This document shows, in pieces, positions 35,814-43,693 of a stretch of DNA of 64,000 nt. How positions within the stretch are numbered: position 1 is the stretch's first letter; each line of letters begins with the position of its first letter. The position numbers and the translations under genes are program-made. The notes below the pieces were generated by a model. That model worked only from the letters and a program-made list of their open reading frames with translations. It did no database searches and was not told the DNA's origin. Origin of the DNA: Clostridia bacterium (GTDB lineage Bacteria > Bacillota > Clostridia > Peptostreptococcales > Anaerovoracaceae); NCBI GenBank assembly GCA_902363595.1, contig CABJAP010000017.1, forward strand, positions 11,689 to 75,688, in the 5' to 3' direction.

Positions 35814-35841
35814 GCAAGGCGTGCCGGAAGGCGCGTCTTGC
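35814..35841 (+). other. intercistronic hairpin with GNRA tetraloop
   Basis: A 12-bp stem (GCAAGGCGTGCC with GGCGCGTCTTGC, two G-U pairs) closes a GGAA tetraloop. No T-run follows, so it is not a terminator. It separates the transporter half of the operon from the downstream catabolic half and may set a processing point or protect the upstream message. Confidence 0.65.
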
Positions 35842-35857
35842 ATAAAAGAGGTGCGTT

Positions 35858-36382
35858 ATGAGACAGATTCTTGCGACAGAGCTGGTAAAAGATAAGGCCA
35901 ACGCCGAAAAAGAGTTGTCGCAAATTATTAAAGGAATGATTGTAACCAGATTTCTAAAAAAAACCTATGATATTGAACAGCTGCTGCTGCTCTATGTGCC
36001 TTTTGCCGTAATGGAGTTTCATGTAGCCAATGCGGGAAAAACAAAAAAGGCCAGGCGTATGCAGGACGTGTATATCAGTATGGAGCTTGGCACGGGCAGA
36101 ATGAAATCCTTCACTGATTTGGCCGATTTCGGACCCAGGGAGATCACGCTGGAAGATAAATATGTCGCTTATCGGGAGCCCAATCTTGAACATATTACGG
36201 AGACAGCGAGAAAAGAGCTGCTGTTTAAAATTCTGCCGAAAAACTTAAAAGCATGGCGGGAGTACGACATTGATATGCGGGACTGCCGGATCATCTACCG
36301 GCCCCTTTGGCTCATGCGGTATCGGGTGCTGGGAAAGAAAATGCGGGTTTATAAGACCTACGGAGACCATTTTAACTTATAG
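35858..36382 (+). CDS. hypothetical protein, 174 residues
   Basis: I do not recognise this cytoplasmic protein. It is rich in charged residues, has no signal or membrane helix and only one cysteine. Possible landmarks are the hydrophobic stretch YDIEQLLLLYVPFAVMEFHV (38-57), KARRMQDVYISME and the C-terminal IIYRPLWLMRYRVL. AAAGAGGTG precedes the ATG. It lies inside the sugar-acid operon, 20 bases ahead of a membrane protein of equally unknown role. Confidence 0.6.
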   Translation: MRQILATELVKDKANAEKELSQIIKGMIVTRFLKKTYDIEQLLLLYVPFAVMEFHVANAGKTKKARRMQDVYISMELGTGRMKSFTDLADFGPREITLEDKYVAYREPNLEHITETARKELLFKILPKNLKAWREYDIDMRDCRIIYRPLWLMRYRVLGKKMRVYKTYGDHFNL

Positions 36383-36401
36383 GGAACAGAGAGGTAACGA
36401 T

Positions 36402-36812
36402 ATGAATAAACGGCAAACTATCATTTTGACCATCGTTCTGATTGTGTCGATTGTATTGATCGTGTGCATGAAAAAGGCCGGACTCTACCTGGGCCTGGCG
36501 GCAATCCTGCCGTACCTGTTTGTCTTTCTCAGCGTATGGCTGCTGCTTTCTGTCAACATGCTGCGTAAAGCGATGAACAATTTAGCCGCTTTTCCAACGG
36601 ATAAAAGAGCGGAAATCTTTGCATCTATGCTGAGCAGGACCTTTGGTGCGGAAGTTTTTATAAAAAGGGAAGAGCTGACAGCCGCCTATGAAATGGCCAT
36701 TCACCTTCCCCAGGTCAGCTATGAGACAAAAAAACAGTTATACGATGCCTTTGACCGCAAGCAGATCTTCGTGCCTTATCCGTCCTTCAGCGGCAAAAAA
36801 AGAAAAAATTAA
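36402..36812 (+). CDS. hypothetical membrane protein, 136 residues
   Basis: Two adjacent membrane helices (about 6-24 and 29-50) are followed by an 85-residue soluble tail with FPTDKRAEIFASMLSRTFGAEVF. The ATG at 36402 follows GAGAGGT; a longer frame opening at 36270 overlaps the previous gene and lacks a site. I recognise no family. It is followed 16 bases on by the LarA-like gene. Confidence 0.6.
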   Translation: MNKRQTIILTIVLIVSIVLIVCMKKAGLYLGLAAILPYLFVFLSVWLLLSVNMLRKAMNNLAAFPTDKRAEIFASMLSRTFGAEVFIKREELTAAYEMAIHLPQVSYETKKQLYDAFDRKQIFVPYPSFSGKKRKN

Positions 36813-36828
36813 GAGGCGAGGTGAAAGC

Positions 36829-38061
36829 ATGTCCATATTACCAAAAAGTGCATATGAGATCAAGCTGCCGAAGATGTGCCCGGTTACCCAGCTGTTTCCA
36901 AATGAAAAGCTGGCGGACATCCGGGGATCGGTAGACAGGGAGTTTGAAAAAGAACATGTTCGAGCTGCGATCCGTCCTGGGCAGAGCATTGCCGTCCTGG
37001 TGGGAAGCCGGGGAATTTCCAATCTGGCGGAGATTGTCAGGGCGGTCATCGATAATTTGGTCCTGTTGGGGGCCGAACCCTTTATCATACCGGCCATGGG
37101 CAGCCATGGGGGAGGGATTGCGGAAGAGCAGAAAAAAATTTTGCAGGGATACGGAATCGATGAAAAGGCGATGAAGGTTCCGGTTATCGCTTCTATGGAG
37201 ACGAAAATTATCGGCAGGACTCCGGGCGGAGTCCCCGTACATATAGACCGTTGCGCCTATGAGGCTGACGGCATTGTGCCCGTGGGAAGGGTAAAGGTTC
37301 ATACGGACTTTGACGGACCCATTGAAAGCGGGCTTTGTAAAATGCTGGCCATCGGCGGCGGCAAACATAATGGATGTTCCAGACTGCACCAGGAAGGATT
37401 TGATCAGTTCCCTGATCTGATTCCCCAGGTCGCATCGGTAATCCTCGAAAAGCTGAACGTTCCCTTTGGCGCGGCTATCATTGAAAATGGCCATGAAGAA
37501 ACCTACATGGTCGAAGTGATACCGGGAGACTACATTCTGGAGCGTGAACCCCAGCTTCTGTCCATCAGCAAAAACCTGATGCCGCGGCTGCAGTTTGACG
37601 AAATCGATGTCCTTGTGGTTGAACAGATCGGAAAGGATATTACCGGCGCCGGGATGGACCCCAATATTACCGGCCGCAGGTCAGTAGGCAAAATCGAGGA
37701 CTTTGACGGCCCACAGATCAAACGGATTCTGGTTCTGGGATTGTCGGAGGGGACCCATAACAACGCCACCGGCTGGGGAGTCGCGGACTTTATAACCGAA
37801 GAGGCCCGCCGCATGGTGGAGCTTTCTTCAACCTATACCAATTGTATCGCATCCGGAAATCCGGAAGCGGGCAGAATGCCAATCACCGTAAAGGATGAAG
37901 AGGAAGGGCTGCGGGCGGCGATTCAGACCTGCAGCGGCATCGACGTCAACCATGCCAGGGTGGTAAAGATTCAGGATACCCTCCACCTGGTGAACATTCA
38001 GGTGTCGGAAAATATGCTGCCCCTGTGCAGGGATAAAAGCAAATTTAGAATAGGATGGTGA
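36829..38061 (+). CDS. LarA-like nickel-pincer racemase/epimerase family protein
   Basis: This 410-residue protein belongs to the lactate racemase (DUF2088) family. The conserved AMGSHGGG near residue 87 and the block VKVHTDFDGPIESGLCKMLAIGGGKHNG near 155 are typical. LarA itself uses a nickel-pincer nucleotide made by LarB, LarC and LarE, none of which is in the window. Family members racemise or epimerise 2-hydroxy acids including sugar acids, which fits the operon. The ATG at 36829 follows GAGGTG; an upstream ATG at 36688 would overlap the previous gene by 125 bases. Confidence 0.85.
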   Translation: MSILPKSAYEIKLPKMCPVTQLFPNEKLADIRGSVDREFEKEHVRAAIRPGQSIAVLVGSRGISNLAEIVRAVIDNLVLLGAEPFIIPAMGSHGGGIAEEQKKILQGYGIDEKAMKVPVIASMETKIIGRTPGGVPVHIDRCAYEADGIVPVGRVKVHTDFDGPIESGLCKMLAIGGGKHNGCSRLHQEGFDQFPDLIPQVASVILEKLNVPFGAAIIENGHEETYMVEVIPGDYILEREPQLLSISKNLMPRLQFDEIDVLVVEQIGKDITGAGMDPNITGRRSVGKIEDFDGPQIKRILVLGLSEGTHNNATGWGVADFITEEARRMVELSSTYTNCIASGNPEAGRMPITVKDEEEGLRAAIQTCSGIDVNHARVVKIQDTLHLVNIQVSENMLPLCRDKSKFRIGW

Positions 38062-38064
38062 AGC

Positions 38065-39054
38065 ATGAAAGGAATCGTACTTACAAAGACAGGAAATCTG
38101 TCGTATCTCCAATACACGGAGGAGCGGGAGATCCCTCAGCCGGGGGACCATGAAATCAGAGTGGAAGTGATGGCAGCCGGCCTCAACCCGGTGGACTACA
38201 AGCTGGCGGAAGGATGGGGAGGCGTTCAGTGGAAAAAACCTCCCGTTCTGGGCCTCGACGTGGCTGGCATCGTGGATGCGGTGGGAAGTCAGGTGACGGA
38301 CTTTTCTCAGGGAGAACGGGTCTTTTATCACGGAAGCCTGGCCGAATGCAACGGAGGCTTTGCCCAGTACGCCTGTACCACGGCCCACACTGTGAGCAGA
38401 CTGCCAAAGGAGGTTGATTTCGTTTCGGCAGCCGCATTGCCTTGCTCTGGATTTACAGCTTACCAGGCGGTCGTGGAAAAGCTCAAGCTGGACCAAAGCA
38501 AAACAATTCTGATCCATGGGGGAGCCGGAGGCGTAGGCGGATATGGAATTCAGCTGGCAAAACTTCTGGGTGCCAGAGTCTTCACAACTTGTTCCCCGCA
38601 AAACGACCAATATGTCCGAAATCTGGGCGCTGATGAAATTATTCACTATCGAACCGAAGATATCCAAAAGAGAATCGAAGAGCTTACGGATGGCCGGGGC
38701 GTGGATTACGTTGTAAATACGGTGGACAGCCAAACGGCTACAAAAGACATCGATCTGCTGGCATTCAGCGGCGAATTGGTTGCCGTGGTAGAACATCCCG
38801 ATTTTACCAGACTGCGCTTCTATGAAAAGGGGCTCTCCATTCATGAAGTAGCTTTGGGCGGAGCCCATCTCAACGGCGATTTTCGGGCCCAGAAAAAGCT
38901 GGCGGAAATCGGCGATCGTTACGCCCGGCTGCTGCAGGAATCCAAAATCAAATTGCCCGCCATTCGAACAATCCAAATGCAGGAGGTTCCGGATGGACTG
39001 AGGAAACTGAAGGACCGTCATGTGGCCGGCAAGATTGTCGCGGTTATGAGGTGA
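38065..39054 (+). CDS. quinone oxidoreductase-like zinc-family alcohol dehydrogenase
   Basis: This 329-residue MDR-family protein resembles quinone oxidoreductase (QOR). It has the GroES-like N terminus with AAGLNPVDYKL, and an intact NADPH motif HGGAGGVGGYGIQLAK near residue 153. The structural-zinc cysteine cluster is missing, as in the zinc-free QOR branch. It starts three bases after the LarA-like stop. The substrate is unknown; a role on an alpha,beta-unsaturated or keto intermediate is possible. Confidence 0.85.
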   Translation: MKGIVLTKTGNLSYLQYTEEREIPQPGDHEIRVEVMAAGLNPVDYKLAEGWGGVQWKKPPVLGLDVAGIVDAVGSQVTDFSQGERVFYHGSLAECNGGFAQYACTTAHTVSRLPKEVDFVSAAALPCSGFTAYQAVVEKLKLDQSKTILIHGGAGGVGGYGIQLAKLLGARVFTTCSPQNDQYVRNLGADEIIHYRTEDIQKRIEELTDGRGVDYVVNTVDSQTATKDIDLLAFSGELVAVVEHPDFTRLRFYEKGLSIHEVALGGAHLNGDFRAQKKLAEIGDRYARLLQESKIKLPAIRTIQMQEVPDGLRKLKDRHVAGKIVAVMR

Positions 39055-39059
39055 AGAAA

Positions 39060-39719
39060 ATGAACCATCAAATTTTGCAGGAGATGAAAAAGAAAAAGAT
39101 CATCGCCATTGTCAGAGGCATTGGCAGCCGGCAAATCGTCCGTTTGGCAGAGGCGCTCCATCGGGGCGGAATTACCTGCATGGAGGTGACGTTCGACCAA
39201 AAGGCTGATGATTTTCAGGACACCCTCGCCTCCATAGAAGAGATCTGCACCCGGCTTGAAGGGGAGATCTATGTTGGAGCAGGAACGGTCATGTCGGAGG
39301 AACAAGCGGAGATGGCAGTAAAAGCCGGAGCGGAATACATTATTTCCCCCAATGTGGACAGGGCCGTCATTGAACGGACCAAAGCGCTGAATAAAATTTC
39401 AATTCCAGGGGCCATGACGCCCACGGAAGCGGCGGCAGCCGTTTCCTTTGGGGCCGATCTGGTTAAGATTTTTCCGGCGGGTCTTTTGGGACCGGAGTAC
39501 ATAAAGGCGCTCCAAGGACCCTTATGCCATATCCCGCTGATTGCAGTGGGTGGGATCAGCCCGGAAAATTGCAGCGCCTTTATCCGCGCCGGCGCGGCCG
39601 GTGTGGGATGCGGCGGAAAACTGGTCAGCCCCGCCCTTGTGGAGGAAAAACAGTTTGATGTCATTACCAGTATTGCCGGGAAATATACTGCGGCACTTGC
39701 AGATTGCCAGACAGGATAA
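39060..39719 (+). CDS. KDPG/KDPGal-type aldolase
   Basis: This 219-residue class I aldolase of the Eda/DgoA family splits 2-keto-3-deoxy-6-phospho-gluconate or -galactonate to pyruvate and glyceraldehyde 3-phosphate. The catalytic lysine lies in GADLVKIFPA, the glutamate in CMEVTF, and GTVMS and VGGISPEN line the phosphate site. The ATG at 39060 follows AGGTGAAG; a GTG at 39051 is in frame but too close to that site. Next to a galactonokinase homologue, KDPGal is the likelier substrate. Confidence 0.9.
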   Translation: MNHQILQEMKKKKIIAIVRGIGSRQIVRLAEALHRGGITCMEVTFDQKADDFQDTLASIEEICTRLEGEIYVGAGTVMSEEQAEMAVKAGAEYIISPNVDRAVIERTKALNKISIPGAMTPTEAAAAVSFGADLVKIFPAGLLGPEYIKALQGPLCHIPLIAVGGISPENCSAFIRAGAAGVGCGGKLVSPALVEEKQFDVITSIAGKYTAALADCQTG

Positions 39720-39723
39720 GCTT

Positions 39724-40716
39724 ATGGAGAGCAAAAAGAAATCTTTTATCGTATATTTTGACTCGGGAACATCCAACACCAGAATTTATCTCTTGGATTT
39801 TCGTTTTCAGGTCCTTTACTGGAAAAAACAACCCATTGGCTCCAAGGATTCCGCCATATCCGGCAGCAGTTCGGTTTTGCGAAAGGGCATGAAAGCCCTT
39901 TACGATGAACTGCTGGAAACCTGCAGGCTTGCGGATAAGGATGTGGGTCAAATCTATGCTTCGGGAATGGTCACATCACCCTACGGTCTGAAAGAAGTTC
40001 CCCATTGTCAGGTACCCATTGACGTGGAGCATTTTTCACAGAAGCTTTACCCTTATAGAGAAGAGCAGTATTTTGAGCGGGAAATTATTCTGATACCCGG
40101 ACTCAGGACCGACAGCTTTGACTTTACTTTTGTAAATAACATGCGGGGTGAGGAAATTCAAGTCATCGGCGTGCTGGAGGATATAAAAGGGTTTACAGGC
40201 GGTTCGGCGGTCATTCTGCCCGGTTCCCATACCCATGTGGCCTATGTGAAGCAGAACATGATCAAAGGGATTCTTTCCAATTTTACAGGGGAACTGTTCC
40301 ACGCCCTCAGAAAAGAAACCATTTTGTCGCCGATCCTTGCCGCAGAAACCCATTTGGACGAGGAAATGGTCAGGAAGGGGTATGAATGTCTGCGGGACTT
40401 TGGATTCAACCGGGCCATTTATATCGCCCATGCTATGCGCATGTTCAGCCAGGGAACTCCGGAAGAGCGGTTTTCTTTTGCCGAAGGCGTTATAAACGGC
40501 GGAATACGTCAGTCCATTGAATACTACTGCTTTAACGTCTGGCCCGATTGTAAAAACGTGGTGCTCATTGGAAACCCCTTTATGCATCAGCTTTACGACT
40601 GCCTTTTTGAGGACAGCAGCCTGATTTCCAACATACATTGGTTTTGCGACCAGGACCAAAGGCCCTTTTCCGTAAAAGGTCTTGAGGCAATCATTCGATT
40701 AAGGAGAGCAACATGA
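39724..40716 (+). CDS. dgoK: 2-keto-3-deoxygalactonokinase family protein
   Basis: DgoK phosphorylates 2-keto-3-deoxygalactonate with ATP, feeding the aldolase just upstream. The 330-residue protein opens FIVYFDSGTSNTRIYLLD, the ASKHA-type phosphate loop, and has TGGSAVILPGSHTHVAYV near residue 160 and the late VVLIGNPFMHQLY. The ATG at 39724 has AGGA seven bases upstream; a much longer frame from 39541 overlaps the aldolase and is rejected. Sequence divergence leaves room for a related 2-keto-3-deoxy acid as substrate. Confidence 0.85.
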   Translation: MESKKKSFIVYFDSGTSNTRIYLLDFRFQVLYWKKQPIGSKDSAISGSSSVLRKGMKALYDELLETCRLADKDVGQIYASGMVTSPYGLKEVPHCQVPIDVEHFSQKLYPYREEQYFEREIILIPGLRTDSFDFTFVNNMRGEEIQVIGVLEDIKGFTGGSAVILPGSHTHVAYVKQNMIKGILSNFTGELFHALRKETILSPILAAETHLDEEMVRKGYECLRDFGFNRAIYIAHAMRMFSQGTPEERFSFAEGVINGGIRQSIEYYCFNVWPDCKNVVLIGNPFMHQLYDCLFEDSSLISNIHWFCDQDQRPFSVKGLEAIIRLRRAT

Positions 40717-41666
40717 AAAAGAAACTTTTAATTACATCCAGATCCTTTGGACAGGTGAGCAATGAGCCCATGGAAATTCTGAAAAGAGCCGGTTATCAGG
40801 TGGATTTCTATAATCAGGCTTTCAGCCAGAAGGAATTTGAGAAACGGGTCTGCGATTGTCAGGTTCTCATAATCGGCGGGCATTCCTTTCCGGCCTTGTC
40901 ACTGAACGCATGTACAAAGCTGGAACTGATCTTAAAACATGGAACTGGTCTGGACAATATTCCCATGGAAGAGGCAAAGGCAGCAGGAATAAAGGTTTGC
41001 AATGTGCCGGGGACCAATGCTGATGCGGTGGCGGATTTGACAATGGGCCTGATCCTTAATTTGTCTAGAAAAATTTCTTATGCGGACCGCCTGGTCCGCA
41101 GAGGGGAGTGGAAAACCGTGGTTGGATGTGACGTGTTCGCCAAAACGCTGGGCCTCTTGGGGTTTGGCGCCATTGCCAGAAAGGTGGCCCATCGGGCCAG
41201 GGGATTTTCCATGAAGCTTCTGGCCTATGATCCATACCTGGAAGAACTTCCGGACGGCTATCAATCCTTCGTGACTCTGGCCGATCTGGAACAAGTGCTG
41301 GCGGAATGCGACCTTATTTCCGCGCATCTGCCTTTAAATGAAGAAACGTACCATATCCTTTCAGCGGAGGCAATGGATAAGATGCGCCGGGGAGCGTTTA
41401 TCATCAATACCTCCAGAGGGGGCGTTGTCGATGAAGAGGCTCTGGCAGATGCTCTTTCATCGGGAAAACTGGCGGGGGCGGCGCTGGATGTGCTGGAAGA
41501 AGAGCCGGTCGATCGGGAAAACCCGCTGGCCGGAATGGATCATGTGCTGATAACGCCTCATATCGGCATGTATTCCCAGGAAGCCATCGGTGCGGTGAGC
41601 ACCATCTGCGCACAGAATGCGGCGGCTCATATGAAAGGAGAACCACTGCGGTTTCGCGTAATTTAA
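40713..41666 (+). CDS. D-2-hydroxyacid dehydrogenase (phosphoglycerate dehydrogenase-like)
   Basis: This 317-residue NAD-dependent dehydrogenase has the cofactor motif LGFGAIARKVA near residue 150 and the catalytic Arg (NTSRGG), Glu (EEEPVD) and His (TPHIGM). It belongs to the SerA/glyoxylate-reductase-like group, distinct from the CtBP-like pair at 44810 and 51607. It overlaps dgoK by four bases and is the last gene of the sugar-acid operon. It may reduce a 2-keto acid to balance redox. Confidence 0.88.
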   Translation: MKKKLLITSRSFGQVSNEPMEILKRAGYQVDFYNQAFSQKEFEKRVCDCQVLIIGGHSFPALSLNACTKLELILKHGTGLDNIPMEEAKAAGIKVCNVPGTNADAVADLTMGLILNLSRKISYADRLVRRGEWKTVVGCDVFAKTLGLLGFGAIARKVAHRARGFSMKLLAYDPYLEELPDGYQSFVTLADLEQVLAECDLISAHLPLNEETYHILSAEAMDKMRRGAFIINTSRGGVVDEEALADALSSGKLAGAALDVLEEEPVDRENPLAGMDHVLITPHIGMYSQEAIGAVSTICAQNAAAHMKGEPLRFRVI

Positions 41667-41819
41667 TTGTTGAAAATCGATCAGGGCAGCATTTACCTCG
41701 ATTTCATGTATATTGACCTTTTGCCCGGCGCGCAGAACGCTGCCCTCCGCGCCGCTGCTTTAAGCGTTCTATGGACTCGCAAGAGTTCTGGAATAAATTC
41801 TTTCCATGATTTACACAAG

Positions 41820-41857
41820 AAAAAACACCTGTCGATCGGGTTCGGCAGGTGTTTTTT
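41820..41857. terminator. bidirectional terminator between convergent operons
   Basis: CACCTG (41826-41831) and CAGGTG (41846-41851) are flanked by AAAAAA on the left and TTTTTT on the right, so the hairpin reads as a terminator on both strands. It ends the sugar-acid operon and the minus-strand UxaA-type gene. The rest of the 41667-41869 gap shows no gene. Confidence 0.85.
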
Positions 41858-41869
41858 CCTGAGCGTTTC

Positions 41870-43373
41870 TTATAGGGTTACGCCATCCCGCAAGATGCCC
41901 ATTTGATAATAGCCGTTCTTTTCATTGCAGGTACGATACTTTCCGTTGACGGTGGACATGATCGCATCGTACAGTTCCCGGTTGAGCGCATCTACAGCCT
42001 CAGAAGAAGCCGCTGTCAAAAGCCGGCCGGCATCGTAGTCGATCCAGTGGGGCTTTTTCTGAGCCAGGGCCGTATTGGAAGACAGCCTGAATGTGGGGCC
42101 GGCAAAACCGCATGGCGTACCCCTCCCGGTGGTAAAAATGGTCAAAACCGCACCGCTGGCTATTTGGCCGGTTACGCAGACCAGATCATTGCCCGGACCG
42201 CTGACGAGAATAAACCCGTTTTTCGTAGCCCGATCTCCGTATTTGAGAACTTCTGTGATCGCGCAATGTCCGCCTTTTTGTGTACATCCCAGAGACTTTT
42301 CCTCCAGCGTGGTCAATCCCGCCGGCCTTGTTGCCCTGAGTGGGATTGTCGCTGGCTTTTTCTCCGTACTTGGCGAAGTAGTCTTCATAGTTGTGAATCA
42401 AGTCAACGATATCATGGAATACATCCTCGTTTATGGCGCGATTCATCAGCAGATGCTCGGCTCCCATCATTTCAGGAACCTCGGTCATATTCATCGTGGC
42501 CCCTTTTTTTACCATGGTGTCGCACAGCGTTCCAAGCAGGGTGTTGGCGGTGATTCCCGAATATCCGTCGGAGCCGCCGCAGTTCATAGCAATGTGCAAT
42601 TTATCAAAGGAAAGAGGCTGGCGGCGGTCGCTGAGGACTTTTTCCATCAGCTGGTCGATGAGCGCCATCCCGGTTTCGAACTCATCCTCGCAATTTTGCA
42701 GAGAAAGGATTTTAATCCGGCTCTCGTCGTAAGCTCCCATATATTTTTTCAATTCCACAGGATCGGTGATTTCACAGCCCAGGCTGACAATGAGTACAGC
42801 GCCAAAATTGGCGTTTTGAATCACACCGGAAAGGATTTTACAGGTCAATTCCAGATCATAGCCGGTCTGACTGCAGCCGTAAGGATGTGTGAGGGGAAAG
42901 ATGCCGTCAAAATTATCGGCCATGGGATACTTTTCCTTTGCCATTTCGGACAAATGCTCCAAAGGCCCATTGGCGCAAAAGACGGTTGGAATTACAGCAA
43001 GATAATTGCGGATTCCGGCACTGCCGTCACTTCTCAGATAGCCCATAAAGGTTTCATCAGAACTTCCGGGTATGATCGTGGTCTGTGGATCAAAGTCATA
43101 GGTATATTCCTTTGATTTGCCCAGACCGATCGCTTCATTATGCTCGTGGACCCACTCCCCCTTTTTAATGGGGCGGGAAGCATATCCGATGATGTTATCA
43201 TATTTGCGGATGCCTTCACCCTCGTCAAAATCCTGCAGGGCAATCTTATGGGCGCTTGGGATATCGTCCAGCAGCACAATGGTTTCATTGTTGATTTCGA
43301 CCGTATCTCCTTTCTTCAATTCCTGCGTAGCAAGTGCGACAGTATCGTTTGGGTATAATTTCATGCATTTCAT
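41870..43373 (-). pseudogene. UxaA-type altronate/galactarate dehydratase, frameshifted
   Basis: UxaA-family enzymes dehydrate sugar acids to 2-keto-3-deoxy acids. The N-terminal frame (43373 to about 42320; SAF domain, then NYLAVIPTVFCANGP and HPYGCSQTG) and the C-terminal frame (about 42316 to 41870; LTTLEEKSLGCTQKGGHCAI, GGxTPCGF-like GTPCGFAGPT) together make about 500 residues, the normal length. They are joined only if one extra base near 42317-42320 is skipped (NKAGG then LTTLEEK). The ATG at 43373 follows AAGGAAGGA. Its own sigma-54 promoter lies 55 bases upstream. This is either a real recent mutation or a sequencing error in a GGGA run. Confidence 0.85.
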
Positions 43374-43427
43374 AAACGTGTCCTTCCTTTCAAAACGGTT
43401 GCTCAATTTCTTTATAACCATAATTAA

Positions 43428-43443
43428 GCAAGGGCTATGCCAA
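43428..43443 (-). promoter_or_regulatory. sigma-54 promoter of the UxaA-type gene
   Basis: Read on the minus strand, TTGGCATAGCCCTTGC has GG and GC ten bases apart and is identical over 16 bases to the promoter at 30025-30040. It points at the ATG at 43373. Confidence 0.88.
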
Positions 43444-43453
43444 AAAGGTGCAG

Positions 43454-43469
43454 TTGGCATAGGATTTGC
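43454..43469 (+). promoter_or_regulatory. sigma-54 promoter facing the second GldA-like gene
   Basis: TTGGCATAGGATTTGC has GG and GC ten bases apart. It lies only ten bases from the outer edge of the minus-strand sigma-54 promoter, so the two are back to back. The leader to the ATG at 43694 would be about 210 bases and contains the enhancer-type repeat at 43637. Confidence 0.82.
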
Positions 43470-43636
43470 TTTTTATATAACTGTGAAACAACGTTCGGAC
43501 TACGACAGAACAGGGTTTCGATGTAAATGTACAGCGCCGGACCTGCTGTATACCTGCGGGCGCCGGCGCGATTCTCCCGCAAAGATATTGGGGGAAAGGA
43601 AGTGTTTGATGCACGAATAGGTGATGCGACTGTGGA

Positions 43637-43660
43637 TTTTGATGCGCATTTGCATCAAAA
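43637..43660. promoter_or_regulatory. putative TyrR-type enhancer site 1
   Basis: TTTTGATGC and GCATCAAAA form a perfect 9-bp inverted repeat separated by six bases. The N6 spacing is that of TyrR boxes. A further half site, TGATGC, lies at 43622-43627. The same TGATGC-N6-GCATCA pattern recurs upstream of 58421 and 61953. The likely ligand is the TyrR-type activator at 45840. Confidence 0.65.
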
Positions 43661-43693
43661 GAAAAGAATGAAATAGAAGGAAAGGGATGTAAC

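Noticed and set aside
37828..39021. 397-residue open frame on the minus strand
   Set aside because: It lies antisense to the LarA-like and QOR-like genes, both well supported by family motifs; it has no recognisable domain and arises from codon bias.
43534..43569. Inverted repeat GCGCCGG / CCGGCGC in the leader of the second GldA-like gene
   Set aside because: The arms are short, the 22-base spacer is long, and no function can be argued beyond GC-rich chance pairing.
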